From UBA7656 sp040755335 (lineage in GTDB: Bacteria; Acidobacteriota; Blastocatellia; UBA7656): a DNA stretch of 12,324 nt. Below the pieces are notes generated by a model. It ran no database searches. It saw only the letters and a list, made by a program, of their open reading frames with translations, and had not been told where the DNA came from. Shown in pieces: positions 6,093 through 12,324 of this stretch. The stretch is taken from assembly GCA_040755335.1 (NCBI GenBank), contig JBFMAU010000224.1, forward strand, positions 1-12,324, given 5' to 3'. Made by a program: the position numbers and the translations under genes. The first letter of the stretch is position 1. The number at the start of each line of letters is the position of its first letter.

Positions 6093-7445
6093 TCTGTGAA
6101 CGGGCGACCCTTGTTGCTGGCGGCGGATTTCTTCGGTGACGAAGCGACCGCGAATGAGATCAACTCCCATCAGCGATCCGGGAGGCGGGCGAAGAGTGAG
6201 CGATTCGCTCGACACTGCTTCCAGCCATATCTTTCGGTCGCCGGTCAGTATCACTATGGCTTTCTCGCTCGGCCAGAATTCGGTCGATTGCATAGCTTCG
6301 GCGTGCGATCCCATCTGAAGGTCGAGCGGGTCTTCGGGATTGATGGCCTGCTCAAGCGGGTTGAGCGAAGCGAGAAGCGATCCCGATGATCGAGCCGGTC
6401 TCCCTCCATCTCGACCGCTTCCGGTCGCATCCAGTTTTTCAAGCAACTCCTCGGAGCCTTTGCCCATTATGTTTGCGAACTCGGTGAAGTAAGCCACAAG
6501 GCTCGATTCGCTGCTCGCTTCGAGATAAAGCGCCGATGAGCTTACACCCTGATGAATGGCTTTCATCCTCACGTCCGAGTTGTTCGGATGAGTAGATCGA
6601 AAATCGCACAGGTGAGCCAGTATCACCGCCCACGCTTCATCGTTGACCCGGCCCTGTATGAGTATCTGCGCGAGCGGATTGCTCATCAGATTGGCGAAGA
6701 CGTGTATGAGCGTGGCGCGCTCTTCGCCTTTTCCGTCTGCGCTGAGGTCGACCCATTCGGCCCAGGTGTCGTTGAGTTTCACTCCGCTGAATTTGATGCC
6801 GCTCAGTTTGGCCCCTGTGAGATTGCACCCCGAAAGATCGGCCCCCGTCAGATCGGCGTTTCTCAGATCGCAATTCAAAAGAGTGCTGGCCGAAAGATTG
6901 GCTCCCGCAAGTGTGGCTCCCACCAGACTGCCGCCGTCGAATCGCACGCCCGACAAATCCGCGTGCGAAAAATCCGCGCCTTCCATAACTGCGCCCGAAA
7001 GAATGCACCCGGCCATCTGAGCCATTCGCACGAACGCGCCTGAAAGATTAGCCCGGTTGAGATCGGTCTCGTTGAGGAACGCGCCCACGAGATAAGCGCC
7101 CGCGAGTTGAGCCGATTCCAGGTTGGCTCCCGTCAGATCAGCGCCGCTCAGATCAGCGCGGCTCAGGTCCCCGCCCTTGAGCAAAACTCCTATCAAACTC
7201 GCTTCGACCAGATTCGCGCCCACCAGATTCGTCCCGTTGAGAGTCGCGCCGCTCAGGGAACAACTCGTAAGTCGCGATTCCTTCATATCCGAACGCGACA
7301 GGTCGGCCATTCGGAGATTGGCTCCCGTAAGATCGATTCGTGTGAGGTCGAGTTCCGAGAGGTCGGCGCGCACGAGGCTGGCTCCGCGCAGATTTTCGCC
7401 TACCGCCAACCGGTCAAGTATGTCCCCTCTGGTCAGTTGCGACAT
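6090..7445 (-). CDS. Pentapeptide repeat protein with unrecognised C-terminal domain
   Basis: A 451-residue protein. From residue 19 to 224 every fifth residue is Leu, Phe, Met or Val, without a gap: about 42 A(D/N)LxG-type pentapeptides (for example DLSGADLTGANL at 98-109). The family folds as a right-handed square beta-helix, four repeats per turn, so this gives about ten and a half turns. No signal peptide or membrane helix is seen. The C-terminal 225 residues are different: a Trp-containing junction (TWAEWVDL, 227-234), a likely helical stretch to about 340, a Gly/Ser/Arg-rich linker at 341-356, and a final small region (about 394-440) that looks like beta strands. I do not recognise this tail. 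Pentapeptide helices serve as scaffolds or DNA mimics (gyrase protection), but nothing here shows which. The ATG at 7443-7445 has only a weak GAG 7 bases upstream. Confidence 0.9.
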   Translation of the reverse strand: MSQLTRGDILDRLAVGENLRGASLVRADLSELDLTRIDLTGANLRMADLSRSDMKESRLTSCSLSGATLNGTNLVGANLVEASLIGVLLKGGDLSRADLSGADLTGANLESAQLAGAYLVGAFLNETDLNRANLSGAFVRMAQMAGCILSGAVMEGADFSHADLSGVRFDGGSLVGATLAGANLSASTLLNCDLRNADLTGADLSGCNLTGAKLSGIKFSGVKLNDTWAEWVDLSADGKGEERATLIHVFANLMSNPLAQILIQGRVNDEAWAVILAHLCDFRSTHPNNSDVRMKAIHQGVSSSALYLEASSESSLVAYFTEFANIMGKGSEELLEKLDATGSGRDGGRPARSSGSLLASLNPLEQAINPEDPLDLQMGSHAEAMQSTEFWPSEKAIVILTGDRKIWLEAVSSESLTLRPPPGSLMGVDLIRGRFVTEEIRRQQQGSPVHR

Positions 7446-7763
7446 CGCAAATCTCGAAAGATACCGACACGCGCGCCCTCGACTTGAAGCGCACCCTAAA
7501 GAACCTGATGCGGGTAGAAGCCAATCGCCCCGGCCTGCGTGCCCTCCTGCACAGGAGTTTTACAGGGTGATTCGACTGCGCTACAACGGCGCTCCCCCAG
7601 CGCCCCTGATGACAGAATAGTTTCCTGCCAGGATAACAGCACGTTAAGCGTTCCCGTTGATCCAACGGTTTATGTTAGCCGGATGGAGCAGTTGAGTAAA
7701 TACAAATCTAGGTAACAGGTGACAGGTAGCGGGGACAGTTGGAAAGAATTTATATCCGGCTTT
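7446..7763. other. Intergenic region of 318 bp with small hairpins, no supported gene
   Basis: This lies between the pentapeptide gene and the ferritin-like gene, both minus strand. It holds three perfect short inverted repeats: CTCCTG/CAGGAG at 7543-7556, GGCGCT/AGCGCC around CCCCC at 7588-7604, and CCGTTG/CAACGG around ATC at 7654-7668. A tandem heptamer tract is at 7711-7737. An 8-bp inverted pair, AGCCGGAT (7677-7684) and ATCCGGCT (7754-7761), brackets that tract. No clear promoter for the pentapeptide gene was found. The open frames crossing the region have no ribosome site or family likeness. Confidence 0.6.
7711..7737 (+). repeat. Short tandem heptamer repeat (GGTRACA)
   Basis: GGTAACA (7711-7717), GGTGACA (7718-7724), GGTAGCG (7725-7731) and an overlapping GGGGACA (7731-7737) form degenerate 7-base tandem units just after the end of the ferritin-like gene. 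They resemble the short tandem repeats scattered between genes in cyanobacteria and some acidobacteria (from memory). Function is unknown. Confidence 0.5.
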
Positions 7764-8420
7764 TCAGCATCCCGGCGCGCGGCTCACGCCTGCGCGAAGT
7801 CGGGCCGTCTCCTGAATCTCTTCGGCCATCTCAAGCGCGCGACGAGCCGACTCCCGCGCTTCATTTTGTTGATCTCGCGTTACGGCATAGCGCGCAAGCA
7901 GCTTTCGACCAAGCTCGTGATGATACCTCTCGTCTGGTTGAATGATCTGGCTGTAGAGTCGAGCCGTTTCCTCATCGCCGCGCGAGAGGCAGAAATCGAT
8001 GAAGCACTCGTTTCGCGCAAGCGCGATCCCCTCGCGGGTGAATTGTCCGGCGGCGACGCGGGCCGCAGTCGACCGCAGACTTCGCAGGTATTCGAACAGA
8101 GGCGAGTATCCGCCCTCGCGCGGATCGATTGCCTCGGAGTCTACTCCCATCGCAGCCAGGCGATCCGCGATCAAACGATAATGCTTCGCTTCATCGCCCG
8201 CCTGACGCGCGAGCGCAAGTTTTACATCAAGCTCTGCGGTCTCGCTCATCCAGAGGGCGGCTATCTCTGCCGCTTCGAGTTCGTTCTTCAAAGCGACGCG
8301 AAGCAGTTTTTCAATCGTTAGTGACTCGCTCACATCGCCCCGCGCGCTGAGTTGAGCCAGACGCTCGAATGCCCGTTGATTTTCCGCGTCGAGAACCGAG
8401 ACGAATTCCTCACCAGTCAT
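7764..8420 (-). CDS. Ferritin-like (putative di-iron carboxylate) protein
   Basis: A 218-residue, almost wholly helical soluble protein. It shows the four-helix ferritin-like ligand pattern: glutamates in helix 1 (E47/E49/E52 in ALKNELEAAEIAAL), E77-x-x-H80 in helix 2 (GDEAKHY), E130 or E138 in helix 3, and E164-x-x-H167 in helix 4 (PDERYHHEL). Two ExxH pairs plus two further glutamates are what a bridged di-iron site requires. The fold recalls MiaE-like tRNA hydroxylases and other ferritin-like oxidases rather than iron-storing ferritin, but the substrate cannot be named. The C-terminal 40 residues, rich in Arg and Glu, look like an extra helix. The ATG at 8418-8420 has GAGGA ten bases upstream. 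The gene stands alone, divergent from the gene at 8642. Confidence 0.75.
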   Translation of the reverse strand: MTGEEFVSVLDAENQRAFERLAQLSARGDVSESLTIEKLLRVALKNELEAAEIAALWMSETAELDVKLALARQAGDEAKHYRLIADRLAAMGVDSEAIDPREGGYSPLFEYLRSLRSTAARVAAGQFTREGIALARNECFIDFCLSRGDEETARLYSQIIQPDERYHHELGRKLLARYAVTRDQQNEARESARRALEMAEEIQETARLRAGVSRAPGC

Positions 8421-8441
8421 ATTTCTTTTTCCTCAGAAAAG

Positions 8442-8519
8442 GTACAGCCGTCGGCCAGCCTGCTGGTCTTTCGACTTTTCATGTTTTTAGGACGTCGACA
8501 GGCTAGCAGCCTGTTGTAC
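8442..8519. repeat. Imperfect long inverted repeat, REP/MITE-like
   Basis: Positions 8456-8475 and 8494-8513 are reverse complements at 16 of 20 positions, and the outer GTACA (8442-8446) matches TGTAC (8515-8519). The right arm itself folds: ACAGGCT (8498-8504), loop AGC, AGCCTGT (8508-8514). The whole unit is about 78 bp with a short AT-rich centre (TTTTCATGTTTTTAGG). It sits between the divergent ferritin-like and 156-residue genes. It has no coding capacity and resembles a small non-autonomous repeat; whether it recurs in the genome cannot be seen here. Confidence 0.5.
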
Positions 8520-8607
8520 ATCAACGACTCCTCTGCATTCATACTCGCTTGTGCATCAAGTTACAACACGCGAGTCGAGTTGTCTACCAACTGGCCGCGC
8601 TGTTGGA

Positions 8608-8613
8608 TATACT
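8608..8613 (+). promoter_or_regulatory. Possible -10 element of the 156-residue protein gene
   Basis: TATACT (5 of 6 to the -10 consensus) lies 28 bases before the ATG and 10 bases before the ribosome site. No good -35 is found; TTGTCT at 8580-8585 is 22 bp away, too far for a standard promoter. Confidence 0.3.
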
Positions 8614-8641
8614 CTCTGCTCACAGGAGGGGAGGCTCGCGT

Positions 8642-9112
8642 ATGATGAAACTCCGGGAGGTTCACCGTCCGCGCCCGATTCGATTCCTCGAACTTTGGGA
8701 AATCTCAGGCTTCAGGATGAAAGTCTATGGCATCGCTTACAAAAGAGACCTGCCGAGAAAAAAGTTCATCCGCGCGGCGAGAAGAATCGCCGAGCATCGA
8801 CTCACGGAGTCCGCGTCCAAGACCAACCACTACGGAGCAGGCTACATAGGCATTCACGACGGGCGCGGATCGGCCCTTTTGTTCATCGACTGGTGGGCGG
8901 ATGAAAACGAACTGCATCATCACGTTTATGTTTTCCCTGCGGACAAATCCGACCATATTCAATACGTCACCCCCACAGGGCTTACGGCCTGCGTGTGGGA
9001 CATGCGAGTGATGAGCTTTGAAAGAGACGCCTGGTTCGATAATGTGATTGCCAACGCCGCGGGGCCTGATCTCGAAGCTTACATAAACGCGCGTTTGAAT
9101 GAAGATGTTTGA
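8642..9112 (+). CDS. Conserved-looking hypothetical protein, 156 residues
   Basis: I do not recognise this protein. It is soluble, with no signal peptide or membrane segment. It opens with a basic stretch (LREVHRPRPIRFLELWEISG, 4-23), then a strand-helix pattern (MKVYGIAYKR, 26-35, followed by a basic helix to about 55). A dense motif block follows: TNHYGAGYIGIHDGRG at 61-76 and FIDWWADENELHHHVYVFPA at 81-100. PTGLTACVWDMRVMSFERDAW lies at 111-131. The mix of Trp, His and acidic residues in the middle suggests a binding or catalytic pocket, but no family is asserted. The start is the first of two adjacent ATGs, seven bases after GGAGGGGAGG (8625-8634). The next gene begins 57 bp downstream on the same strand, so the two may be cotranscribed. 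Confidence 0.8.
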   Translation: MMKLREVHRPRPIRFLELWEISGFRMKVYGIAYKRDLPRKKFIRAARRIAEHRLTESASKTNHYGAGYIGIHDGRGSALLFIDWWADENELHHHVYVFPADKSDHIQYVTPTGLTACVWDMRVMSFERDAWFDNVIANAAGPDLEAYINARLNEDV

Positions 9113-9131
9113 GTTGCTTATTCTGACTCCT

Positions 9132-9146
9132 GACTTCTTTGAAGTC
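9132..9146 (+). other. Small hairpin between the 156-residue gene and the amidohydrolase gene
   Basis: GACTTC (9132-9137) and GAAGTC (9141-9146) form a 6-bp stem with a TTT loop in the 57-bp gap, ending 23 bases before the next ATG. With no T-tract after it, it is more likely an RNA processing or stability element than a terminator, or chance. Confidence 0.25.
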
Positions 9147-9169
9147 GAAATCGAAAGAGAGGTGAAGCT

Positions 9170-12100
9170 ATGCTGAAAAAAACTCTGGCGATTATGTTGA
9201 TAGTTTCTTTTGCTTCCATCATTGGAACGTCGCAGCAGAATCAGTGGGACGTTGAAGGCGATCATGGGCCTTCCACTCTGGTCGAATTCGACACCGATGA
9301 AGGCACGTGGATGAGTTGCGATGTCTCGCCCGACGGAGGGTCGATTGTCTTCGACCTTCTCGGCGACATTTATCGAATGCCTCTGGCGGGAGGCCGCGCG
9401 GAATTGCTTTCGGGCGGACAGTCGTGGGAATCGCAGCCGCGATACAGCCCCGATGGAAAACTCATTGCTTTTACTTCAGACCGCGACGGGGGAGATAACA
9501 TCTGGGTGATGGATGCGGATGGAAAGAATCGCCGACAGGTGACGCGGGAAAATTATCGCCTGCTCAACAGCCCCGAATGGATGCCCGACGGCAAATACCT
9601 TCTCGCGCGCAAGCACTTCGTCGATACGCGCTCGCTCGGCGCAGGCGAAATCTGGATGTATCATCTCGACGGCGGCACGGGAGTGCAGCTAACTGAAAAG
9701 CCCAACTGGACGGCAAACAGCGGCGAGCCTGCCCCTGACCCCGCCGGAAGATTCATTTACTTCGTCAACAGCACCGCATTCGATTACAACAAGAACGTCT
9801 ACGGCAGCATTTACTGGATCGCGCGCTACGATACGACCAATGGGCGACGCTCGCTCTTCGTGCAGGGCGCGGGCGGTTCGATTCGCCCGCAAGTCTCGCC
9901 CGATGGAAAATATCTTTCATTTATTCGACGCGACCGTTTGAAAACCATGCTCTACCTGCGCGAAATCGAAACCGGCAGAGAGTGGCCCCTCTGCGATAAT
10001 CTCACTCGCGATCAGCAGGAGACGTGGGCCGTATTCGGAACCTATCCCGGCTATAGCTGGACGCCCGACAGTCGAAGCATCATCATCACCGCGCATGGCA
10101 AATTCATCCGCGTCAACATCGAGACGAAAGCAGTCGCGCCGATTCCTTTCACTGCGCGCGTCTCGCAGAAAGTCACTGCGGCGGTTCGCTTTGAACAAAA
10201 AGCCGCGCCCGACCGCGACACTGCGCGACTGCTGCGCTGGGCCAGACGGGCGGGCGATCAGATAATCTACAACGCGCTCGGTCATCTTTATGTCAAACGC
10301 GGCGACGTCGAGCCGCGACGACTGACCGATTCGAATTCACTTGAATACTCGCCTGCTCTGAGCGCCGACGGGCGACGCATAGCTTATGTCACATGGTCTG
10401 ACGCTGAAAAAGGCGCGGTGTGGATAGCCAACGCAGACGGCTCGAACGCGCGGAAGATAACTACAGCGGGCGATCAGTATGCGAACCCGGTCTTTTCCGC
10501 AGACGGATTGAAGATCGCTTATCTCAAGGGGCGCGGCACGGTCTATCGCGAAGAAGATCTGGCGTCGGAGTCGAATTTCGAGATTCATTACTGGGACGGG
10601 CGCGAGCATCGGTTCGTGGCGGATCTCGCGAGTCGCGGCTCGAATGCCCGCATGCCTTATCTTTGGTTTGACCCAAAGGGCGAGCGAATCTTCTTTATGG
10701 AATCGAAGGCTCTGCCCGTCGCAGGCGGGATGCACACCTTCACTTATCTGAGCAGTGTCAAGCTGACGGGCGATGATTATCGCCAGCACATAGAATCGAA
10801 GTATGCGGCAGAGATAGCGCCCTCGCCTGATTTTCAATGGGTCTTTTTCAAAGAGCTTCACAAACTTTACGTCGCGCCTTTTCCGAAAGCGGGAAAAATG
10901 GTGCGGCTTTCGGCTACGGAAACCGTCGTGCCTGTGAAGATGGTGTCGGCTTCTTCGGGCGACTGGCTTGCGTGGTCTGCGGACAGCCGCGCGGTTCAAT
11001 GGACTGCGGGGGAAAATTTCTGCGAGCAGACATTGGAAAATATTTTCCGCCCGACGGCGAAGGATGAAAAAGCGATTGAGCCGAAATCGACGCGCATAGG
11101 GTTTGAATTCGAGACTGCGCGCCCGCGCGGACTGGTCGCGCTCACAAACGCGCGGATCATCACCATGCGCGGCGATGAGGTGATAGAGAAAGGAAGCATT
11201 CTCATTGAAGACAATCGCATCCGCGCCGTCGGAGCCAGAATCGATATCCCCGCAAACGCGAGACGCATCGATATGACGGGCAAAACCATCATGCCTGGTC
11301 TTATAGATGTTCACGCGCACATGGGCTACAACACGCTCGATATCATCCCTGAAAAGCAATGGCCTTACTACGCCAATCTCGCTTACGGAGTGACGACTAC
11401 GCATGACCCTTCGGCTTCGACTCAATCAGTGTTTGCGCAATCGGAGATGGCCAGGGCCGGATTGATGACCGGGCCGCGAATTTTTTCTACGGGCTACATA
11501 CTCTACGGCGCGGAGAATCAGGAAAAGGCGGTGGTCAACAGTCTCGACGATGCGAGGGCGCATCTTTCGAGGCTCAAATCTGTGGGAGCGTTCAGCGTAA
11601 AGAGCTACAATCAGCCGCGCCGCAATCAGCGACAGCAGATCATACGGGCGGCGCGCGATCTTCAAATGATGGTCGTGCCTGAAGGCGGTTCGACTTACTT
11701 CTACAACATGACCGAGATACTCGACGGCCACACAGGCATAGAGCATGCTGTTCCCATAGCTCCCTTGTACAAAGACGCGATCACTCTGTTTGCGAAGAGT
11801 CAGACCGGATACACGCCGACACTGATCGTGGGATACGGAGGGATATGGGGTGAGAACTACTGGTATCAGAAAACCAACGTGTGGGAAAACGAGCGACTGC
11901 TTCACTTCACTCCCCGCGGCGTGATAGATGCGCGCTCGCGGCGGAGGCTGATGGTTCCTGACGATGATTTCTATCATATTGAGTTGGCCCGGACTGCGCG
12001 GGACATAATGCGCGCAGGCGGGCGGGTTCAGCTTGGCGCGCACGGACAGCTTCAAGGATTGGGCGCGCACTGGGAGTTATGGATGCTCGCGCAGGGAGGG

Positions 12101-12324
12101 ATGACGGCGATCGAAGCGATTCGGTGCGGGACGATCAACGGGGCGTGGTATCTGGGACTGGACAAAGATATCGGCTCGATAGAAGCGGGAAAGCTGGCTG
12201 ATCTCGCGGTGATGGATCGCAATCCGATAGAGAACATCCGCAACACGGAATCGATTCGTTACGTGATGATAAACGGCGCGCTGTTCGAGACGGACAACAT
12301 GAATCAGGTTTATCCCGAACAAAA
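9170..12324 (+). CDS. Secreted TolB-like beta-propeller / amidohydrolase fusion protein (partial, C-terminus off the window)
   Basis: The frame stays open for 1051 codons and runs off the right edge. Residues 1-21 form a Sec signal peptide (MLKKTLAIMLIVSFASIIGT), so the protein is exported. Residues about 30-640 carry roughly ten PD40/TolB-type propeller repeats, such as RYSPDGKLIAFTSDRDG at 91-107, VSPDGKYLSFIRRD at 242-255 and LSADGRRIAYVTW at 397-409. Residues about 655 to the end are an amidohydrolase-superfamily barrel: entry strand LTNARIITMRG (658-668), metal motif MPGLIDVHAHMG (708-719, H715 and H717), K811 in SVKSYNQP, GIEHA (856-860, H859), and GKLADLAVMDRNP (1007-1019). Near strand 8 the usual metal-binding Asp appears replaced within LGAHGQLQGLGAHWELW (955-971). 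Related fusions are annotated as periplasmic peptidase-like or amidohydrolase proteins; the substrate is unknown. GAGGTGAAG just upstream supports the ATG. Only a few C-terminal residues are likely missing. Confidence 0.93.
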   Translation, partial: MLKKTLAIMLIVSFASIIGTSQQNQWDVEGDHGPSTLVEFDTDEGTWMSCDVSPDGGSIVFDLLGDIYRMPLAGGRAELLSGGQSWESQPRYSPDGKLIAFTSDRDGGDNIWVMDADGKNRRQVTRENYRLLNSPEWMPDGKYLLARKHFVDTRSLGAGEIWMYHLDGGTGVQLTEKPNWTANSGEPAPDPAGRFIYFVNSTAFDYNKNVYGSIYWIARYDTTNGRRSLFVQGAGGSIRPQVSPDGKYLSFIRRDRLKTMLYLREIETGREWPLCDNLTRDQQETWAVFGTYPGYSWTPDSRSIIITAHGKFIRVNIETKAVAPIPFTARVSQKVTAAVRFEQKAAPDRDTARLLRWARRAGDQIIYNALGHLYVKRGDVEPRRLTDSNSLEYSPALSADGRRIAYVTWSDAEKGAVWIANADGSNARKITTAGDQYANPVFSADGLKIAYLKGRGTVYREEDLASESNFEIHYWDGREHRFVADLASRGSNARMPYLWFDPKGERIFFMESKALPVAGGMHTFTYLSSVKLTGDDYRQHIESKYAAEIAPSPDFQWVFFKELHKLYVAPFPKAGKMVRLSATETVVPVKMVSASSGDWLAWSADSRAVQWTAGENFCEQTLENIFRPTAKDEKAIEPKSTRIGFEFETARPRGLVALTNARIITMRGDEVIEKGSILIEDNRIRAVGARIDIPANARRIDMTGKTIMPGLIDVHAHMGYNTLDIIPEKQWPYYANLAYGVTTTHDPSASTQSVFAQSEMARAGLMTGPRIFSTGYILYGAENQEKAVVNSLDDARAHLSRLKSVGAFSVKSYNQPRRNQRQQIIRAARDLQMMVVPEGGSTYFYNMTEILDGHTGIEHAVPIAPLYKDAITLFAKSQTGYTPTLIVGYGGIWGENYWYQKTNVWENERLLHFTPRGVIDARSRRRLMVPDDDFYHIELARTARDIMRAGGRVQLGAHGQLQGLGAHWELWMLAQGGMTAIEAIRCGTINGAWYLGLDKDIGSIEAGKLADLAVMDRNPIENIRNTESIRYVMINGALFETDNMNQVYPEQ

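Noticed and set aside
6552..7487. Plus-strand frames with an apparent 5-residue periodicity antisense to the pentapeptide gene
   Set aside because: The periodicity is the mirror of the 15-base repeat unit of the real gene; no ribosome sites and no independent support.
7561..7620. Possible tRNA-like fold in the stem-rich spacer
   Set aside because: No T-loop or anticodon arm geometry and no CCA or acceptor pairing could be built.
7414..7665. An 83-codon minus-strand frame across the 7446-7763 spacer, overlapping the pentapeptide start
   Set aside because: Cys/Arg-rich composition, no ribosome site, overlap with a real gene, and it runs through several hairpins typical of non-coding repeats.
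8352..8645. A 97-codon plus-strand frame covering the ferritin-like gene start and the 8442-8519 repeat
   Set aside because: It overlaps a well-supported gene on the other strand and an inverted repeat; no recognisable protein features.

Overview
The window looks like a stretch of bacterial chromosome with moderately high GC. Gene content and order (site-2 protease, trpS, scpA, scpB; a secreted TolB-like/amidohydrolase fusion; a cytosolic VanW protein) suggest an Acidobacteriota-type organism, perhaps Blastocatellia. That placement is inferred from memory of similar gene neighbourhoods, not from a search. No rRNA, tRNA, CRISPR array, transposase or phage gene was seen.

Left part (1-4937, all minus strand). 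Read in the direction of transcription: an M50 site-2 protease, tryptophanyl-tRNA synthetase (trpS), scpA, a VanW/cysteine-cluster/glycosyltransferase fusion, then scpB, which runs off the left edge. Spacings of 18-52 bp join the protease, trpS and scpA into a probable operon. The fusion gene separates scpA from scpB, whose products normally act together with SMC in chromosome condensation. scpB has its own sigma70-like promoter so close to the start codon that its message would be almost leaderless. Both the protease and trpS are best read from TTG start codons.

Middle (4938-7445). A 211-bp divergent region carries promoters for the protease operon (minus) and for a plus-strand Rossmann/DUF2520 oxidoreductase, also with a TTG start. 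This gene converges on a minus-strand pentapeptide-repeat protein. The gap between them holds a perfect 18-bp inverted repeat built of octamer G-rich/C-rich repeats, probably a bidirectional terminator or a dispersed repeat. The pentapeptide protein has about 42 repeats in unbroken register followed by an unrecognised C-terminal domain.

Right part (7446-12324). A 318-bp intergenic stretch with small hairpins and tandem heptamers is followed by a minus-strand ferritin-like (putative di-iron) protein. A repeat-like inverted sequence lies upstream of it. Two plus-strand genes follow: an unrecognised 156-residue soluble protein, and a very large secreted protein with an N-terminal TolB-like beta-propeller and a C-terminal amidohydrolase domain, which runs off the right edge.

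No defence or mobile system is evident. The items most worth a second look are the VanW-glycosyltransferase fusion wedged between scpA and scpB, the rearranged cysteine set in TrpRS, the long pentapeptide protein with its unknown tail, the changed metal-ligand pattern of the amidohydrolase, and several non-coding inverted or tandem repeats.
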